The position numbers and the translations under genes are program-made. 64,000 nucleotides of DNA from Streptomyces sp. B93 (GTDB lineage: Bacteria > Actinomycetota > Actinomycetes > Streptomycetales > Streptomycetaceae), in NCBI RefSeq assembly GCF_018070565.1, contig NZ_JAGPXL010000033.1, forward strand, positions 16,585 through 80,584. The letters run 5' to 3'. A model generated the notes under the pieces. The model saw only the letters and a list, made by a program, of their open reading frames with translations. It did not search any database and was not told the origin of the DNA. How positions within the stretch are numbered: position 1 is the first letter of the stretch; each line of letters opens with the position of its first letter. This document shows positions 17,211 to 25,611 of this stretch, piece after piece.

Positions 17211-17266
17211 GTACGGCGGTGGGTCGGCGCCCCTTACACCGCCGGGGCGCCGACCCGCCGCCGTAC
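17211..17266. terminator. Very long bidirectional terminator hairpin
   Basis: Left arm 17211-17233 and right arm 17244-17266 pair over 23 bases with a single G-T wobble; inner arms GGGTCGGCGCCCC / GGGGCGCCGACCC are exact. Ten-base loop. It separates convergent genes ending at 17178 and 17273. Confidence 0.93.
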
Positions 17267-17272
17267 GGCGTG

Positions 17273-18025
17273 TCAGCGGGCGCTGACCACCACCGTCTTG
17301 GCCGCCTTGTCGTGCAGACCCTGCTTGTAGGGCCGGTCGAAGAAGCTCCAGCCGCCCGCGACCGCCGTCCACAGACAGGCGCAGCAGAACGCGAACGGGA
17401 TCCACAGCACCGCGGCCCGCATCAGCGAGGTCTGCATGGAGGGCGTGGCGCCGTTGTCGAGGTTGGCCACCCGCATGCCCAGCCACTTCTTGCCGAGCGT
17501 CTGCCCGGTCCTGCCGATCAGGACGGTGTCGTACGCGATGTACAGGACGGCCGCGACGATCGACTGCCCGAAGGTGCTGGCCGTCTCGAACTCGTCGGTG
17601 TCCACGTTGTACTCGGCGATGCCCAGCGGCCAGGTCAGCAGCCAGACGACGACGCCGACCAGGATCATGTCGATGATCCGGGCCAGCGTGCGCCTGCCGC
17701 TGTCCGCGAGCGGCGGCATCCCGGCGAGCGGATCGGAGGGGGACGGCCCGCCGCCGTAAGGGCCACCGCCGTAAGGACCGCCGCCGTAGGGGCCGCCGCC
17801 CCCCGGGGGAGGCGGCTGGCCGCCGCCGTAGGGCGGGGGCTGGCCCCCGGGCGGTGGGGGCTGACCGCCGTGCGGGGGCGGCTCGCCGCCCGGCGGGGGC
17901 GGCTGACCGCCTCCGGCGGGGGTGTCGTACGGCGAACCCGACCCCTGGCCGGGCGGCGGGGGCTGCTTCCTGAACGGGTCGTCGTCCGGCGGCTGTCCGG
18001 AGCCGGGAGGCGGTTCGGAACTCAT
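17273..18025 (-). CDS. RDD family membrane protein with Gly/Pro-rich N-terminus
   Basis: 250 residues. The first ~105 are low complexity, Pro/Gly-rich, including three tandem PYGGG units, likely disordered and cytoplasmic. Residues about 115-250 are the RDD domain: RTLARIIDMILVGVVVWLLTWPLG with the Arg-Asp pair, a second helix FGQSIVAAVLYIAYDTVLIGRTGQTLGKKWLGMRV, and a third AVLWIPFAFCCACLWTAVAGGW. RDD proteins are small polytopic membrane proteins, some with Na+/H+ antiport activity; the role here is unknown. A second RDD gene lies immediately upstream in the same direction, so the two may form a pair. Confidence 0.85.
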   Translation of the reverse strand: MSSEPPPGSGQPPDDDPFRKQPPPPGQGSGSPYDTPAGGGQPPPPGGEPPPHGGQPPPPGGQPPPYGGGQPPPPGGGGPYGGGPYGGGPYGGGPSPSDPLAGMPPLADSGRRTLARIIDMILVGVVVWLLTWPLGIAEYNVDTDEFETASTFGQSIVAAVLYIAYDTVLIGRTGQTLGKKWLGMRVANLDNGATPSMQTSLMRAAVLWIPFAFCCACLWTAVAGGWSFFDRPYKQGLHDKAAKTVVVSAR

Positions 18026-18114
18026 GGCCCGAGTGCATCGCGAACCCCCGCGTTCCGCATCCGGCGCGCGGCCGTCCGGAGTACCGAATCATCCGGGCCG
18101 AACGACGTACCCGC

Positions 18115-19533
18115 TCATCCCGCGACGAACGTATGCGCCGCCTTGTCGTGCCAGCACTGCCGCCAGGGCCGGTCGAACAGCCCCCACACGACGCCGATCA
18201 CACCGAACACGAGCAGTCCGGGCACGCAGTACACCAGCCAGCGGCGCAGCGCCGCACCGAACGACGGGGGTTCGTGCGCCTCGATGTCCCGCACCTCGAT
18301 GCCGAGCAGCTTCTTGCCCAGCGTGCGGCCCCACTTGGCGGTCGGCAGCGCCTCGAAGAGGACACCCGCGACCAGCAGCACACCGAGGACCCCGCCCAGC
18401 AGGACCGCGGTCGTGCCGTCCAGCAGCCAGACAGTGACGGTCTGCCCGGAGAGCTTGGCCTGGTCGATCTTGTCCTGGACGTGGTCGGCGGCCCGCGCGC
18501 CGAGCGGTACGGCCGCGACCGCGGTGAGACCGCCGACGACGACGGTGTCGATCAGCCGCGCGGCCAGCCGCCTGCCCACCGCCGCGGGCCGGGCCGCCGC
18601 CTGCCGCCGGGCCGCCGCCTGGAACGGGTCGTCCACCGGCGGCTTCCACGGCGCCACCGGCTGCTCCCCGGCCGGGACGCCCGCCAGCCGGTGCACCTGC
18701 TGCGCCCAGGAGGTCTGACCGCCGCCGACCCCGGAGGTGACCGGGGTGGCGGCGGGCGCGGCGGCCTGCTGCGGAACGCTCGCGGCGGCCGGGGCCGCGG
18801 GGGTGCCGGAGGACGCGCCGGACGGACCGCCGAGTTGGGAGCCGGACGGACCGCCGGGCTGAGGACCGGAAGGGCTGCCGGGCTGGGCGCCGGGCTGTCG
18901 CTGCGGACCGGCGGGGGCCGCCGCGGGCCCCGCCGCCGCACGGGCCGCCGCCGCCTTCCCCGCGCCGAAACCGGGGGACCCCTGGGCGGGCGCCGCGGAC
19001 GGCGTCGCCGCGGACTGCTGTCCGGGCCGCGGCTTGACGGCCCGGAAGGTCATCGTCCCGTCGTCACCGCCGCCCGCGTCCGGCACCGGCGCGTTCCCGC
19101 CGGGCCTGCGGAACACGAACGTGCCGTCGGTGGGGGCGGAGTCGCCGTCGGCCGCCGCGGGCGGGATGGTCGTGGTGCCGTCGGTGCGGCCGGACTCGCC
19201 GTCCGGCTGGGCCGGGGCGTGCGGCACCCGGGGGTCGGGGCGCTGGGGCGCGGCGTCCCAGGGGGCGGCCGGTTCGGGCCGGACGGGGGCGTCGGTCTCG
19301 GACGGCGCCGGGTCCTCGTCGAAGAAGTGCGGGCCGGTCTCCTCGACGGACGGCTGGGCGGGGGGCGAGCCGGGCGGCGGGGCGAGCGGTGCGCCGTCGG
19401 CGGGGGCCGGGCGGCTGGTGCCGGGCACCCAGGCGGCACCGTTCCAGTACCGGACGTATCCGGGGATGGAGGGGTCCGGGTAATACCCTTCGCGGGGCCG
19501 GTCGTCGCCGGGTGCCGGGGTTGGGGCGCTCAT
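18115..19533 (-). CDS. RDD family membrane protein with DUF2510-like head and long disordered linker
   Basis: 472 residues from ATG 19533 (MSAPTPAPGDDRPREGYYPD). Residues about 15-38, GYYPDPSIPGYVRYWNGAAW, match the DUF2510 short motif often fused to membrane proteins. A ~260-residue linker rich in Pro/Gly/Ala follows, with tandem PGGPSGSQLGGPSG-type units. The RDD domain covers about 315-470: VGRRLAARLIDTVVVGGLTAVAAV, then TAKWGRTLGKKLLGIEVRD and LRRWLVYCVPGLLVFGVIGVVWGLFDRP. ATG 19533 is the start that begins the recognised motif; an in-frame ATG at about 19602 is possible. Same orientation as the RDD gene downstream. Confidence 0.82.
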   Translation of the reverse strand: MSAPTPAPGDDRPREGYYPDPSIPGYVRYWNGAAWVPGTSRPAPADGAPLAPPPGSPPAQPSVEETGPHFFDEDPAPSETDAPVRPEPAAPWDAAPQRPDPRVPHAPAQPDGESGRTDGTTTIPPAAADGDSAPTDGTFVFRRPGGNAPVPDAGGGDDGTMTFRAVKPRPGQQSAATPSAAPAQGSPGFGAGKAAAARAAAGPAAAPAGPQRQPGAQPGSPSGPQPGGPSGSQLGGPSGASSGTPAAPAAASVPQQAAAPAATPVTSGVGGGQTSWAQQVHRLAGVPAGEQPVAPWKPPVDDPFQAAARRQAAARPAAVGRRLAARLIDTVVVGGLTAVAAVPLGARAADHVQDKIDQAKLSGQTVTVWLLDGTTAVLLGGVLGVLLVAGVLFEALPTAKWGRTLGKKLLGIEVRDIEAHEPPSFGAALRRWLVYCVPGLLVFGVIGVVWGLFDRPWRQCWHDKAAHTFVAG

Positions 19534-19782
19534 GTCCGTCGTCCCGTATCTGCTCGGGGGTGGGTTGGGGGCCTCCACATCTACCAGAACGGCGCGGGAC
19601 ATACCGCCCCTCCCACCGGACCGCCCCCTTTCGAGCGCCGTTGCGCTGCCGCGGGAGCCCGTCGGCGAGCCCGCCGAAAAAACTTTCCCCGAGCCGCGTA
19701 ATGCTCGGCGCCCAGCCCCCTCTCCCTCGTACGGGTGCGCGTGAGGCGCATACGAACCCCGCAGAGAAGAGGAAGAACGGAT

Positions 19783-20193
19783 ATGCACACCGTCGTGGAA
19801 CGCGAACTCGAACTCAGACTGGTCCTCTCCCCGGAGCGCGGCGTCCCGGTCCCGGCCCGGCTGGGCTACCGCACCGACGACCCCTACGCCGTCCACATCA
19901 CCTTCCACATCGACTCCGACGCCCCGGTGCACTGGACGTTCGCCCGGGACCTGCTGGTGGAGGGCGTGTTCCGGCCCTGCGGCAGCGGGGACGTACGGGT
20001 GTGGCCGACGAAGTCGCGGGGGCGCAGCGTCGTACTGATGGCCCTGAGTTCACCGGACGGGGACGCCCTGCTGGAGGCGCCCATCCCGCAGGTGTCGGCC
20101 TGGCTGGAGCGGACCCTGCGGGTGGTCCCCCCGGGGACCGAGGGCGGGCAGCTCGGCATCGACGCCGCGCTCGACGAGCTGCTGGCCCGGTGA
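19783..20193 (+). CDS. ssgG: SsgA-like sporulation/cell division protein (SsgG type)
   Basis: 136 residues from ATG 19783, preceded by AGAAGAGGAAG. SsgA-like proteins occur only in sporulating actinomycetes and steer septum placement and spore maturation. Family marks: LVLSPERGVPVPARLGYRTDDPYAVHITFH, WTFARDLLVEGVFRPCGSGDVRVWPTKSRG, and ALSSPDGDALLEAPIPQVSAWLERTLRVVPPG. By its neighbours (FAD oxidase, hppD nearby) it corresponds to SsgG, which controls septum localisation in S. coelicolor. The stop codon is inside a hairpin at 20186-20203, and the next gene converges on it. Confidence 0.88.
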   Translation: MHTVVERELELRLVLSPERGVPVPARLGYRTDDPYAVHITFHIDSDAPVHWTFARDLLVEGVFRPCGSGDVRVWPTKSRGRSVVLMALSSPDGDALLEAPIPQVSAWLERTLRVVPPGTEGGQLGIDAALDELLAR

Positions 20194-20203
20194 ACCCACC
20201 GGG
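20186..20203. terminator. Hairpin between ssgG and the FAD oxidase gene
   Basis: Seven-base arms CCCGGTG (20186-20192) and CACCGGG (20197-20203), spanning the ssgG stop and touching the stop of the convergent gene. Confidence 0.55.
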
Positions 20204-21571
20204 TCAGAAGAGCTTGCCCGGGTTGAGGATGCCCAGCGGGTCGAAGACCTGTTTGACGGCCCGCTGCATCTCCAGGCCCACCGGCCCTATCTCACGCGCC
20301 AGCCACTCCTTCTTCAGCACACCGACGCCGTGCTCGCCGGTGATGGTGCCGCCGAGTTCCAGGCCGAGGGCCATGATCTCGTCGAACGACTCCCGGGCGC
20401 GCCGCGACTCGTCGGGGTCGGCGGCGTCGAAGCAGACGGTGGGGTGGGTGTTGCCGTCCCCCGCGTGGGCGACGACGCCGATGGTGAGCTGGTACTTCCC
20501 GGCGATCCGCGCCACACCGTCGACCAGGTCGCCGAGCCGGGAGCGGGGCACGCACACGTCGTCGATCATCGTCGTGCCCCGCACCGCCTCCAGCGCGGTC
20601 AGCGACAGCCGCCGTGCCTTCAGCAGCAGCTCGGACTCGGCGGTGTCGTCCGCCGGGACGACCTGGGTGGCGCCCGCGGCCTCGCACAGCGCGCCCACCG
20701 CGGCGAGGTCGGCGGCGGGGTCGGGGGTGTCGAAGGCGGCGAGCAGCAGCGCCTCGGTGCTCTCCGGCAGTCCCATGTGCGCCATGTCGTTGACGGCCTT
20801 GACGGTCGTACGGTCCATCAGTTCCAGCAGGGAGGGCACGTGTCCGCCCGCCATGATCCGGCAGACGGCGTCACAGGCGGCGGCGCCGGACGCGAACTCG
20901 GCGGCCAGCACCAGCTGCCGCGGCGGCTTCGGGCGCAGCGCCAGCACCGCCCGTACGACGATGCCGAGGGAGCCCTCGGAGCCGACGAACAGCCGGGTCA
21001 GGTCGTATCCGGCGACGCCCTTGGCGGTGCGGCGGCCGGTGGACATCAGCCGTCCGTCGGCGAGGACGACGTCGAGGCCGAGGACGTACTCGGCGGTGAC
21101 GCCGTACTTCACGCAGCACAGTCCGCCGGAGGCGGTGCCGATGTTGCCGCCGATGGTGCACGTCTCCCAGCTGGAGGGGTCCGGCGGGTAGTAGAGGCCG
21201 TGCTCGCCGACGGCGCGGGAGAGGGCGGCGTTGACGACGCCCGGTTCGACGACGGCGATCCGGTCGACGGGGCTGATCTCCAGGATGCGGTCCATCCTGG
21301 TCAGGGAGAGCACCACACAGCCGTCGGTGGCGTTGGCCGCGCCGGACAGCCCGGTGCGGGCGCCCTGCGGGACGACCGGCACGCGCAGCTCGGTGGCGGT
21401 GCGCATGACGTGCTGGACCTGCTCGACGGTGCGGGGCAGCACGACCACGGCCGGGGTGCCGGCCGGGCAGAAGCTGGCCATGTCGTGGGCGTAGGAGGCG
21501 GTGACGTCGGGGTCGGTCAGGACGGCCTCGGCGGGCAGACCGCCGAGCAACCGGTCGACGAGGAAGCTCAT
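20204..21571 (-). CDS. FAD-binding oxidase of the glycolate/D-lactate dehydrogenase (GlcD) family
   Basis: 455 residues from ATG 21571 (MSFLVDRLLGGLPAEAVLTD); a GTG two codons upstream is the alternative. The PCMH-type FAD-binding domain is residues about 40-215, with VVPQGARTGLSGAAN and TIGGNIGTASGGLCCVKYG. The C-terminal oxidase domain has VAHAGDGNTHPTVCFD and the FAD/substrate motif GTITGEHGVGVLKKEWL. Oxidises a 2-hydroxy acid such as glycolate or D-lactate; the electron acceptor is not evident and no GlcE/GlcF partner is nearby. Single gene. Confidence 0.9.
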   Translation of the reverse strand: MSFLVDRLLGGLPAEAVLTDPDVTASYAHDMASFCPAGTPAVVVLPRTVEQVQHVMRTATELRVPVVPQGARTGLSGAANATDGCVVLSLTRMDRILEISPVDRIAVVEPGVVNAALSRAVGEHGLYYPPDPSSWETCTIGGNIGTASGGLCCVKYGVTAEYVLGLDVVLADGRLMSTGRRTAKGVAGYDLTRLFVGSEGSLGIVVRAVLALRPKPPRQLVLAAEFASGAAACDAVCRIMAGGHVPSLLELMDRTTVKAVNDMAHMGLPESTEALLLAAFDTPDPAADLAAVGALCEAAGATQVVPADDTAESELLLKARRLSLTALEAVRGTTMIDDVCVPRSRLGDLVDGVARIAGKYQLTIGVVAHAGDGNTHPTVCFDAADPDESRRARESFDEIMALGLELGGTITGEHGVGVLKKEWLAREIGPVGLEMQRAVKQVFDPLGILNPGKLF

Positions 21572-21659
21572 GATCACAGCGTGTCACCCGGGGCCATCGG
21601 TGTGAACCCGTCTGCGCCATCCGGCCGCCACCCGGATGTGGTCGTCGTACTGACGCACA

Positions 21660-23081
21660 GTGAGCGGCATGGACAGCGGCATGGAGAACAGAGCACGGCG
21701 GACCTGGGTGCTGGGTGGTTCGCTCGTGGGGTGCCTGGTCCTCGGCGGGACGCTGATGCTGCTGCCGCCCGAGCGGCCCACCGGCGGCCCGGCGCCCGCG
21801 CCCGGACCGGCGGCGGCGCAGGCGATGACGGCGGTCGTCGCGGGGGTCCCGGCCGCGCTGCCCGACCTCGCCGCGCTGATCGCCGAACGGGCGGAGCGGG
21901 TGCGGGCCAAGCCCCGGGACGCCCGGGCGTGGGCGGTGCTGGGTGCGGCGTACGTCGAGCAGGGCCGCCGTTCCGGGGACGCCGCCGCGAACTACCCGAA
22001 GGCCGAGGAGGCGCTGCGGACGTCGCTGAAGGTCCGGCCGCGCGGCAACGCGGAGGCGCTGGAGGGCATGGCGGCGCTGGCGAACGCCCGGCGCGACTTC
22101 CGGGCGGGGCGGACCTGGGCGCGGGCGGCCACCGAGGCGGACGGCGCGCGCTGGACGTCGTACGCGCTGCTCGTCGACGCCTGCTCCGGGCTCGGTGACC
22201 AGCAGGGGGCGGGGCGGGCGCTGGAGCGGATGCTGAAGCTGCACCCCGCGCCCGCCGCGCGGGCGCGGGCGGCGGCCGTGTACCGGGACCACGGCCGCCG
22301 GGAGGACGCGGCGGCGGCGCTGGCCGACGCGGCGGCCGGGGCGACGGAGCCCGCCGAGCGCGCGGCGTGGCTGGAGCGGGCCGGGCAGCTCGCCTTCGAG
22401 CGGGGCGATGTGGAGGCGGCGCTGCGGTACTTCCAGGAGGCGGTGCGCACCGACCCGGACCAGCGGGCCGCGCAGGCCGGGCAGGGCAGGGCGCTGGCGG
22501 CGCTGGGCCGCACCTCGGAGGCGCTGAGCGCGTACCGGATCGCGCTGGCCAAGCAGCCGCTGCCGCAGTACGCCCTCGAACTGGGCGAGCTGTACGAGTC
22601 GCTGGGGCTCGACCACGCCGCGCGGGTGCAGTACGACCTGCTGCGGGAGCGGGTGCGGGGCGCGGCGGCGGGCGGGGTCGACGAGGACCTGGTGCTGGGG
22701 CGGTTCGAGGCCGACCACGGGGACGAGGAGGCCGTGGAGTCGGCGGTGCGCCGGTTGCGGGCCGAGTGGCGGGCGCGGCCGAGCGCGGAGGTGGCCGACG
22801 CGCTGGGCTGGGCGCTGCACCGGGCCGGGGAGGACGAGGAGGCGCTGTGGTACGCGGCGCGGGCGATGGACCCGGAGCACGGCGGCGGGCTGCGCAGCGC
22901 GTCGTACGCCTACCACCGGGGGATGATCGAGAAGGCGCTCGGGCTGGACGCGCCCGCGCGGCGGCACCTGCGGGAGGCGCTGCGGATCAACCCGTACTTC
23001 TCGCCGCTCGCCGTGCCGTCGGCCCGGGAGGCGCTGGAGGAGCTGGGCGAGGTCCCGGTGGACGAGGACGTGCCGGAGTGA
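21660..23081 (+). CDS. Membrane-anchored tetratricopeptide repeat protein
   Basis: 473 residues from GTG 21660, with ATGs at codons 4 and 8 also possible. One N-terminal transmembrane helix (TWVLGGSLVGCLVLGGTLML), then an Ala/Pro linker, then helical TPR units through the rest of the chain: AWAVLGAAYVEQGRRSGDAA, AERAAWLERAGQLAFERGDVEAALRYF, RAAQAGQGRALAALGRTSEAL. No enzymatic motif. Likely a scaffold facing outward from the membrane. The stop overlaps a strong terminator shared with convergent hppD. Confidence 0.85.
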   Translation: MSGMDSGMENRARRTWVLGGSLVGCLVLGGTLMLLPPERPTGGPAPAPGPAAAQAMTAVVAGVPAALPDLAALIAERAERVRAKPRDARAWAVLGAAYVEQGRRSGDAAANYPKAEEALRTSLKVRPRGNAEALEGMAALANARRDFRAGRTWARAATEADGARWTSYALLVDACSGLGDQQGAGRALERMLKLHPAPAARARAAAVYRDHGRREDAAAALADAAAGATEPAERAAWLERAGQLAFERGDVEAALRYFQEAVRTDPDQRAAQAGQGRALAALGRTSEALSAYRIALAKQPLPQYALELGELYESLGLDHAARVQYDLLRERVRGAAAGGVDEDLVLGRFEADHGDEEAVESAVRRLRAEWRARPSAEVADALGWALHRAGEDEEALWYAARAMDPEHGGGLRSASYAYHRGMIEKALGLDAPARRHLREALRINPYFSPLAVPSAREALEELGEVPVDEDVPE

Positions 23082-23109
23082 CCCCTGGTCCGCCCGGGGG
23101 TCACTCCGG
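23073..23109. terminator. Bidirectional terminator between the TPR gene and hppD
   Basis: Perfect 13-bp arms CCGGAGTGACCCC (23073-23085) and GGGGTCACTCCGG (23097-23109). The left arm overlaps the TPR gene's stop codon. Confidence 0.88.
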
Positions 23110-23114
23110 GCGGA

Positions 23115-24260
23115 TCACAGGTTGCCGCGCTTGGCCTGCTCACGCTCGATCGCCTCGAACAGGGCCTTGAAGTTGCCCTTGCCGAAGCCCATCGAGCCAT
23201 GGCGTTCGATGATCTCGAAGAACACCGTCGGACGGTCCTGGACCGGCTTGGTGAAGATCTGGAGCAGATAGCCGTCCTCGTCGCGGTCGGCGAGGATCTT
23301 CAGCTCGCGCAGGGTCTCCACGGGGACGCGGGTGTCGCCGACCCACTCGCCGAGGGTGTCGTAGTAGGAGTCCGGGGTGTCGAGGAACTGGACCCCGGCC
23401 GCGCGCATCGTCCGCACCGTGGCGACGATGTCGTTGGTGTTGAGGGCGATGTGCTGGACGCCCGCGCCGCCGTAGAACTCCAGGTACTCGTCGATCTGGG
23501 ACTTCTTCTTGGCGATCGCGGGCTCGTTGATCGGGAACTTCACCTTCAGGGTGCCGTCGGCGACCACCTTCGACATCAGCGCGCTGTACTCGGTGGCGAT
23601 GTCGTCGCCCACGAACTCCTTCATGTTCGTGAAGCCCATGACCTTGTTGTAGAAGCCGACCCACTCGTTCATCCGGCCGAGTTCGACGTTGCCGACGCAG
23701 TGGTCGACGGCCTGGAAGGTGCGCTGGGCGGGCGGCTCGACGATCGGGTCGGCGGCGCTGTAGCCGGGCAGGTAGGGGCCGTCGTAGCCGGAGCGCTCGA
23801 CGAGGGTGTGGCGGGTCTCGCCGTAGGTGGCGATCGCGGCGAGGACGACCGTGCCGTGCTCGTCCTTCAGCTCGTACGGCTCGGTCACCGAGCGGGCGCC
23901 GTGCTCGACGGCGTACGCGTACGCGGCCCGCGCGTCCGGGACCTCGATGGCGAGGTCGACGACGCCGTCCCCGTGCTCGGCCACGTGCTGGGAGAGGAAG
24001 TGGCCCCAGGGGGTGGCGGGCTTGATGACCGAGGTGAACACGAACCGGGCGGAGCCGTTCTCCAGCACATAGCTGGCGGTCTCGCGGCTGCCGTTCTCCG
24101 GTCCGGAGTACGCGACGAGCCGCATGCCGAAGGCGGTGGAGTAGTAGTGCGCCGCCTGCTTGGCGTTGCCCACGGCGAAGACGACCGCGTCCATTCCCTT
24201 GACCGGGAAGGGGTCGGCCTGCCGGGCGGTGTCGGGAGTGTGGTGTGTGGTCTGCGTCAT
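23115..24260 (-). CDS. hppD: 4-hydroxyphenylpyruvate dioxygenase
   Basis: 381 residues from ATG 24260. Fe(II) ligands: His in AVDHCVGNV, His in VQHIALNTNDI, and Glu in FFEIIERHG. Other marks: AHYYSTAFGMRLVAYSGPE, EFVGDDIATEYSALMSK and LLQIFTKPVQDRPTVFFE. Converts 4-hydroxyphenylpyruvate to homogentisate in tyrosine breakdown (and supply of the ochronotic pigment precursor). Divergent from an Lrp/AsnC gene, the arrangement of S. coelicolor hppD-hpdA, where hppD is activated by HpdA and repressed by the IclR protein HpdR (its counterpart is at 29700-30341). Confidence 0.96.
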   Translation of the reverse strand: MTQTTHHTPDTARQADPFPVKGMDAVVFAVGNAKQAAHYYSTAFGMRLVAYSGPENGSRETASYVLENGSARFVFTSVIKPATPWGHFLSQHVAEHGDGVVDLAIEVPDARAAYAYAVEHGARSVTEPYELKDEHGTVVLAAIATYGETRHTLVERSGYDGPYLPGYSAADPIVEPPAQRTFQAVDHCVGNVELGRMNEWVGFYNKVMGFTNMKEFVGDDIATEYSALMSKVVADGTLKVKFPINEPAIAKKKSQIDEYLEFYGGAGVQHIALNTNDIVATVRTMRAAGVQFLDTPDSYYDTLGEWVGDTRVPVETLRELKILADRDEDGYLLQIFTKPVQDRPTVFFEIIERHGSMGFGKGNFKALFEAIEREQAKRGNL

Positions 24261-24385
24261 AGCCGCAGCGTCTCCCCCGCCCGGCAAGGTGCGCAATAGT
24301 TTGCGTCTCGGCTGGACATTCTGCTCAGCCGTACGGCGGTATGAGCGGACCTTCTGTACAGGATGACCACCCGGAGGTGTGCGTC

Positions 24386-24865
24386 ATGGCGATCGATCAA
24401 CTGGACGGGCGGATCATCGTGCTGCTCGCGCGGGAGCCACGCATCGGGGTGCTGGAGATGTCCCGGCGGCTCGGCGTGGCACGCGGGACGGCGCAGGCCC
24501 GCCTGGACCGGCTTCAGTCGAACGGAGTCATCCGCGGATTCGGCCCCGAGGTGGACCCGGCGGCCCTCGGCTACCCGGTCACCGCCTTCGCCACGCTCCA
24601 GATCCGACAGGGCCAAGGGGCCGACGTACGGGCGCACTTGGCGACCGTTCCCGAGGTGCTGGAACTGCACACGACGACCGGCACCGGGGACATGCTGTGC
24701 CGTCTGGTGGCCCGCTCCAACGCCGATCTTCAACGGGTGATCGACCGGGTTGTCGGCTTTGATGGCATCGTCCGGGCTTCCACCGCCATCGTCATGGAGA
24801 ACCCCGTTCCACTGCGGATCATCCCGCTGGTGGAGCAGGCGGCGGAGGAGCCGGAGAGGACCTGA
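24386..24865 (+). CDS. hpdA: Lrp/AsnC-family regulator of tyrosine catabolism (HpdA type)
   Basis: 159 residues from ATG 24386 with GGAGGT upstream. Winged-helix N-terminus QLDGRIIVLLAREPRIGVLEMSRRLGVARGTAQARLDRLQSNGVI, then the RAM ligand-binding domain VTAFATLQIRQGQGADVRAHL...HTTTGTGDMLCRLVARS. Divergent from hppD across 125 bases, the S. coelicolor hpdA position; there HpdA activates hppD and represses itself. The extra first 15 residues of the longer frame lack family similarity. Confidence 0.9.
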   Translation: MAIDQLDGRIIVLLAREPRIGVLEMSRRLGVARGTAQARLDRLQSNGVIRGFGPEVDPAALGYPVTAFATLQIRQGQGADVRAHLATVPEVLELHTTTGTGDMLCRLVARSNADLQRVIDRVVGFDGIVRASTAIVMENPVPLRIIPLVEQAAEEPERT

Positions 24866-24871
24866 CCGTCA

Positions 24872-24949
24872 GGGACGACCGTCTGGGACGACCGTTTGGG
24901 ACGACCGTTTGGGACGACCGTCTGGGATGACCGTTTGGGATGACCGTCT
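24872..24949 (+). repeat. Six tandem copies of a 13-bp unit (minisatellite)
   Basis: Unit GGGACGACCGTYT repeated six times without interruption: copies 1-4 read GGGACGACC, copies 5-6 GGGATGACC, and the last two bases alternate CT/TT. It starts seven bases after the hpdA stop and ends 15 bases before the GTG of the next gene, so it fills the whole upstream region of the ABC operon. Confidence 0.97.
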
Positions 24950-24963
24950 GGGGGTGCCCGCGC

Positions 24964-25611
24964 GTGAACTTCCTGGAGTACCTGGGCAGCCGCCACCAGC
25001 AGCTGCTCATCGACGCCTACCAGCACGCCAGCGTCGTCTTCCAGTGCATGGTCGTGGCCACCCTGATCGGTGTGTTCGTCGGCGTCGTCACCTACCGCTC
25101 CGAGTGGGCCGGGAACCTCGCCACCCTGACCACCTCCACCATCCTGACCATTCCGTCGCTCGCCATGATCGGCCTGCTGATCCCGGTCGTCGGCCTCGGT
25201 GTGCCGCCGACCGTGATCGCGCTGACGCTGTACGGGCTGCTGCCGATCGTGCGGAACTCCATCGTCGGGCTGCGCGGCGTCGACCCCTCGCTGGTGGACG
25301 CCGCCACCGGGATCGGCATGTCCCGGCTGTCCCGGCTGGTGCGGGTGGAGATGCCGCTGGCCTGGCCGCCCATCCTCACCGGTATCCGGGTCTCCACCCA
25401 GATGCTGATGGGCATCGCGGCCATCGCCGCCTACGCCTCCGGACCCGGCCTCGGCAATCTGATCTTCCGGGGCATCGCCTCCCTGGGCAGCAAGAACGCG
25501 CTGAACCAGGTGCTCGCGGGCACCCTCGGGATCATCGTGCTGGCCCTGCTGTTCGACGCCGTGTACGTCCTGATCGGGCGACTGACCATTCCCAGGGGGA
25601 TCCGTGTCTGA
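24964..25611 (+). CDS. Osmoprotectant (glycine betaine/choline) ABC transporter permease, OpuCB-like
   Basis: 215 residues from GTG 24964 (VNFLEYLGSRHQQLLIDAYQ). Typical small permease of the OpuC/ProW type: about five helices, with the inner-membrane EAA loop PSLVDAATGIGMSRLSRLVRVEMPLAWPPILTGIR contacting the ATPase. A longer frame starting at ATG 24940 is translated out of the repeat tract and is less likely; GGGGGTG precedes the GTG. First gene of a four-gene operon (permease, ATPase, permease, binding protein), each overlapping the next. Confidence 0.92.
   Translation: MNFLEYLGSRHQQLLIDAYQHASVVFQCMVVATLIGVFVGVVTYRSEWAGNLATLTTSTILTIPSLAMIGLLIPVVGLGVPPTVIALTLYGLLPIVRNSIVGLRGVDPSLVDAATGIGMSRLSRLVRVEMPLAWPPILTGIRVSTQMLMGIAAIAAYASGPGLGNLIFRGIASLGSKNALNQVLAGTLGIIVLALLFDAVYVLIGRLTIPRGIRV

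Noticed and set aside
24940..24963. Earlier ATG start of the first osmoprotectant permease
   Set aside because: It would translate part of the repeat tract (MTVWGCPR) and has no family match; the GTG at 24964 is preferred.
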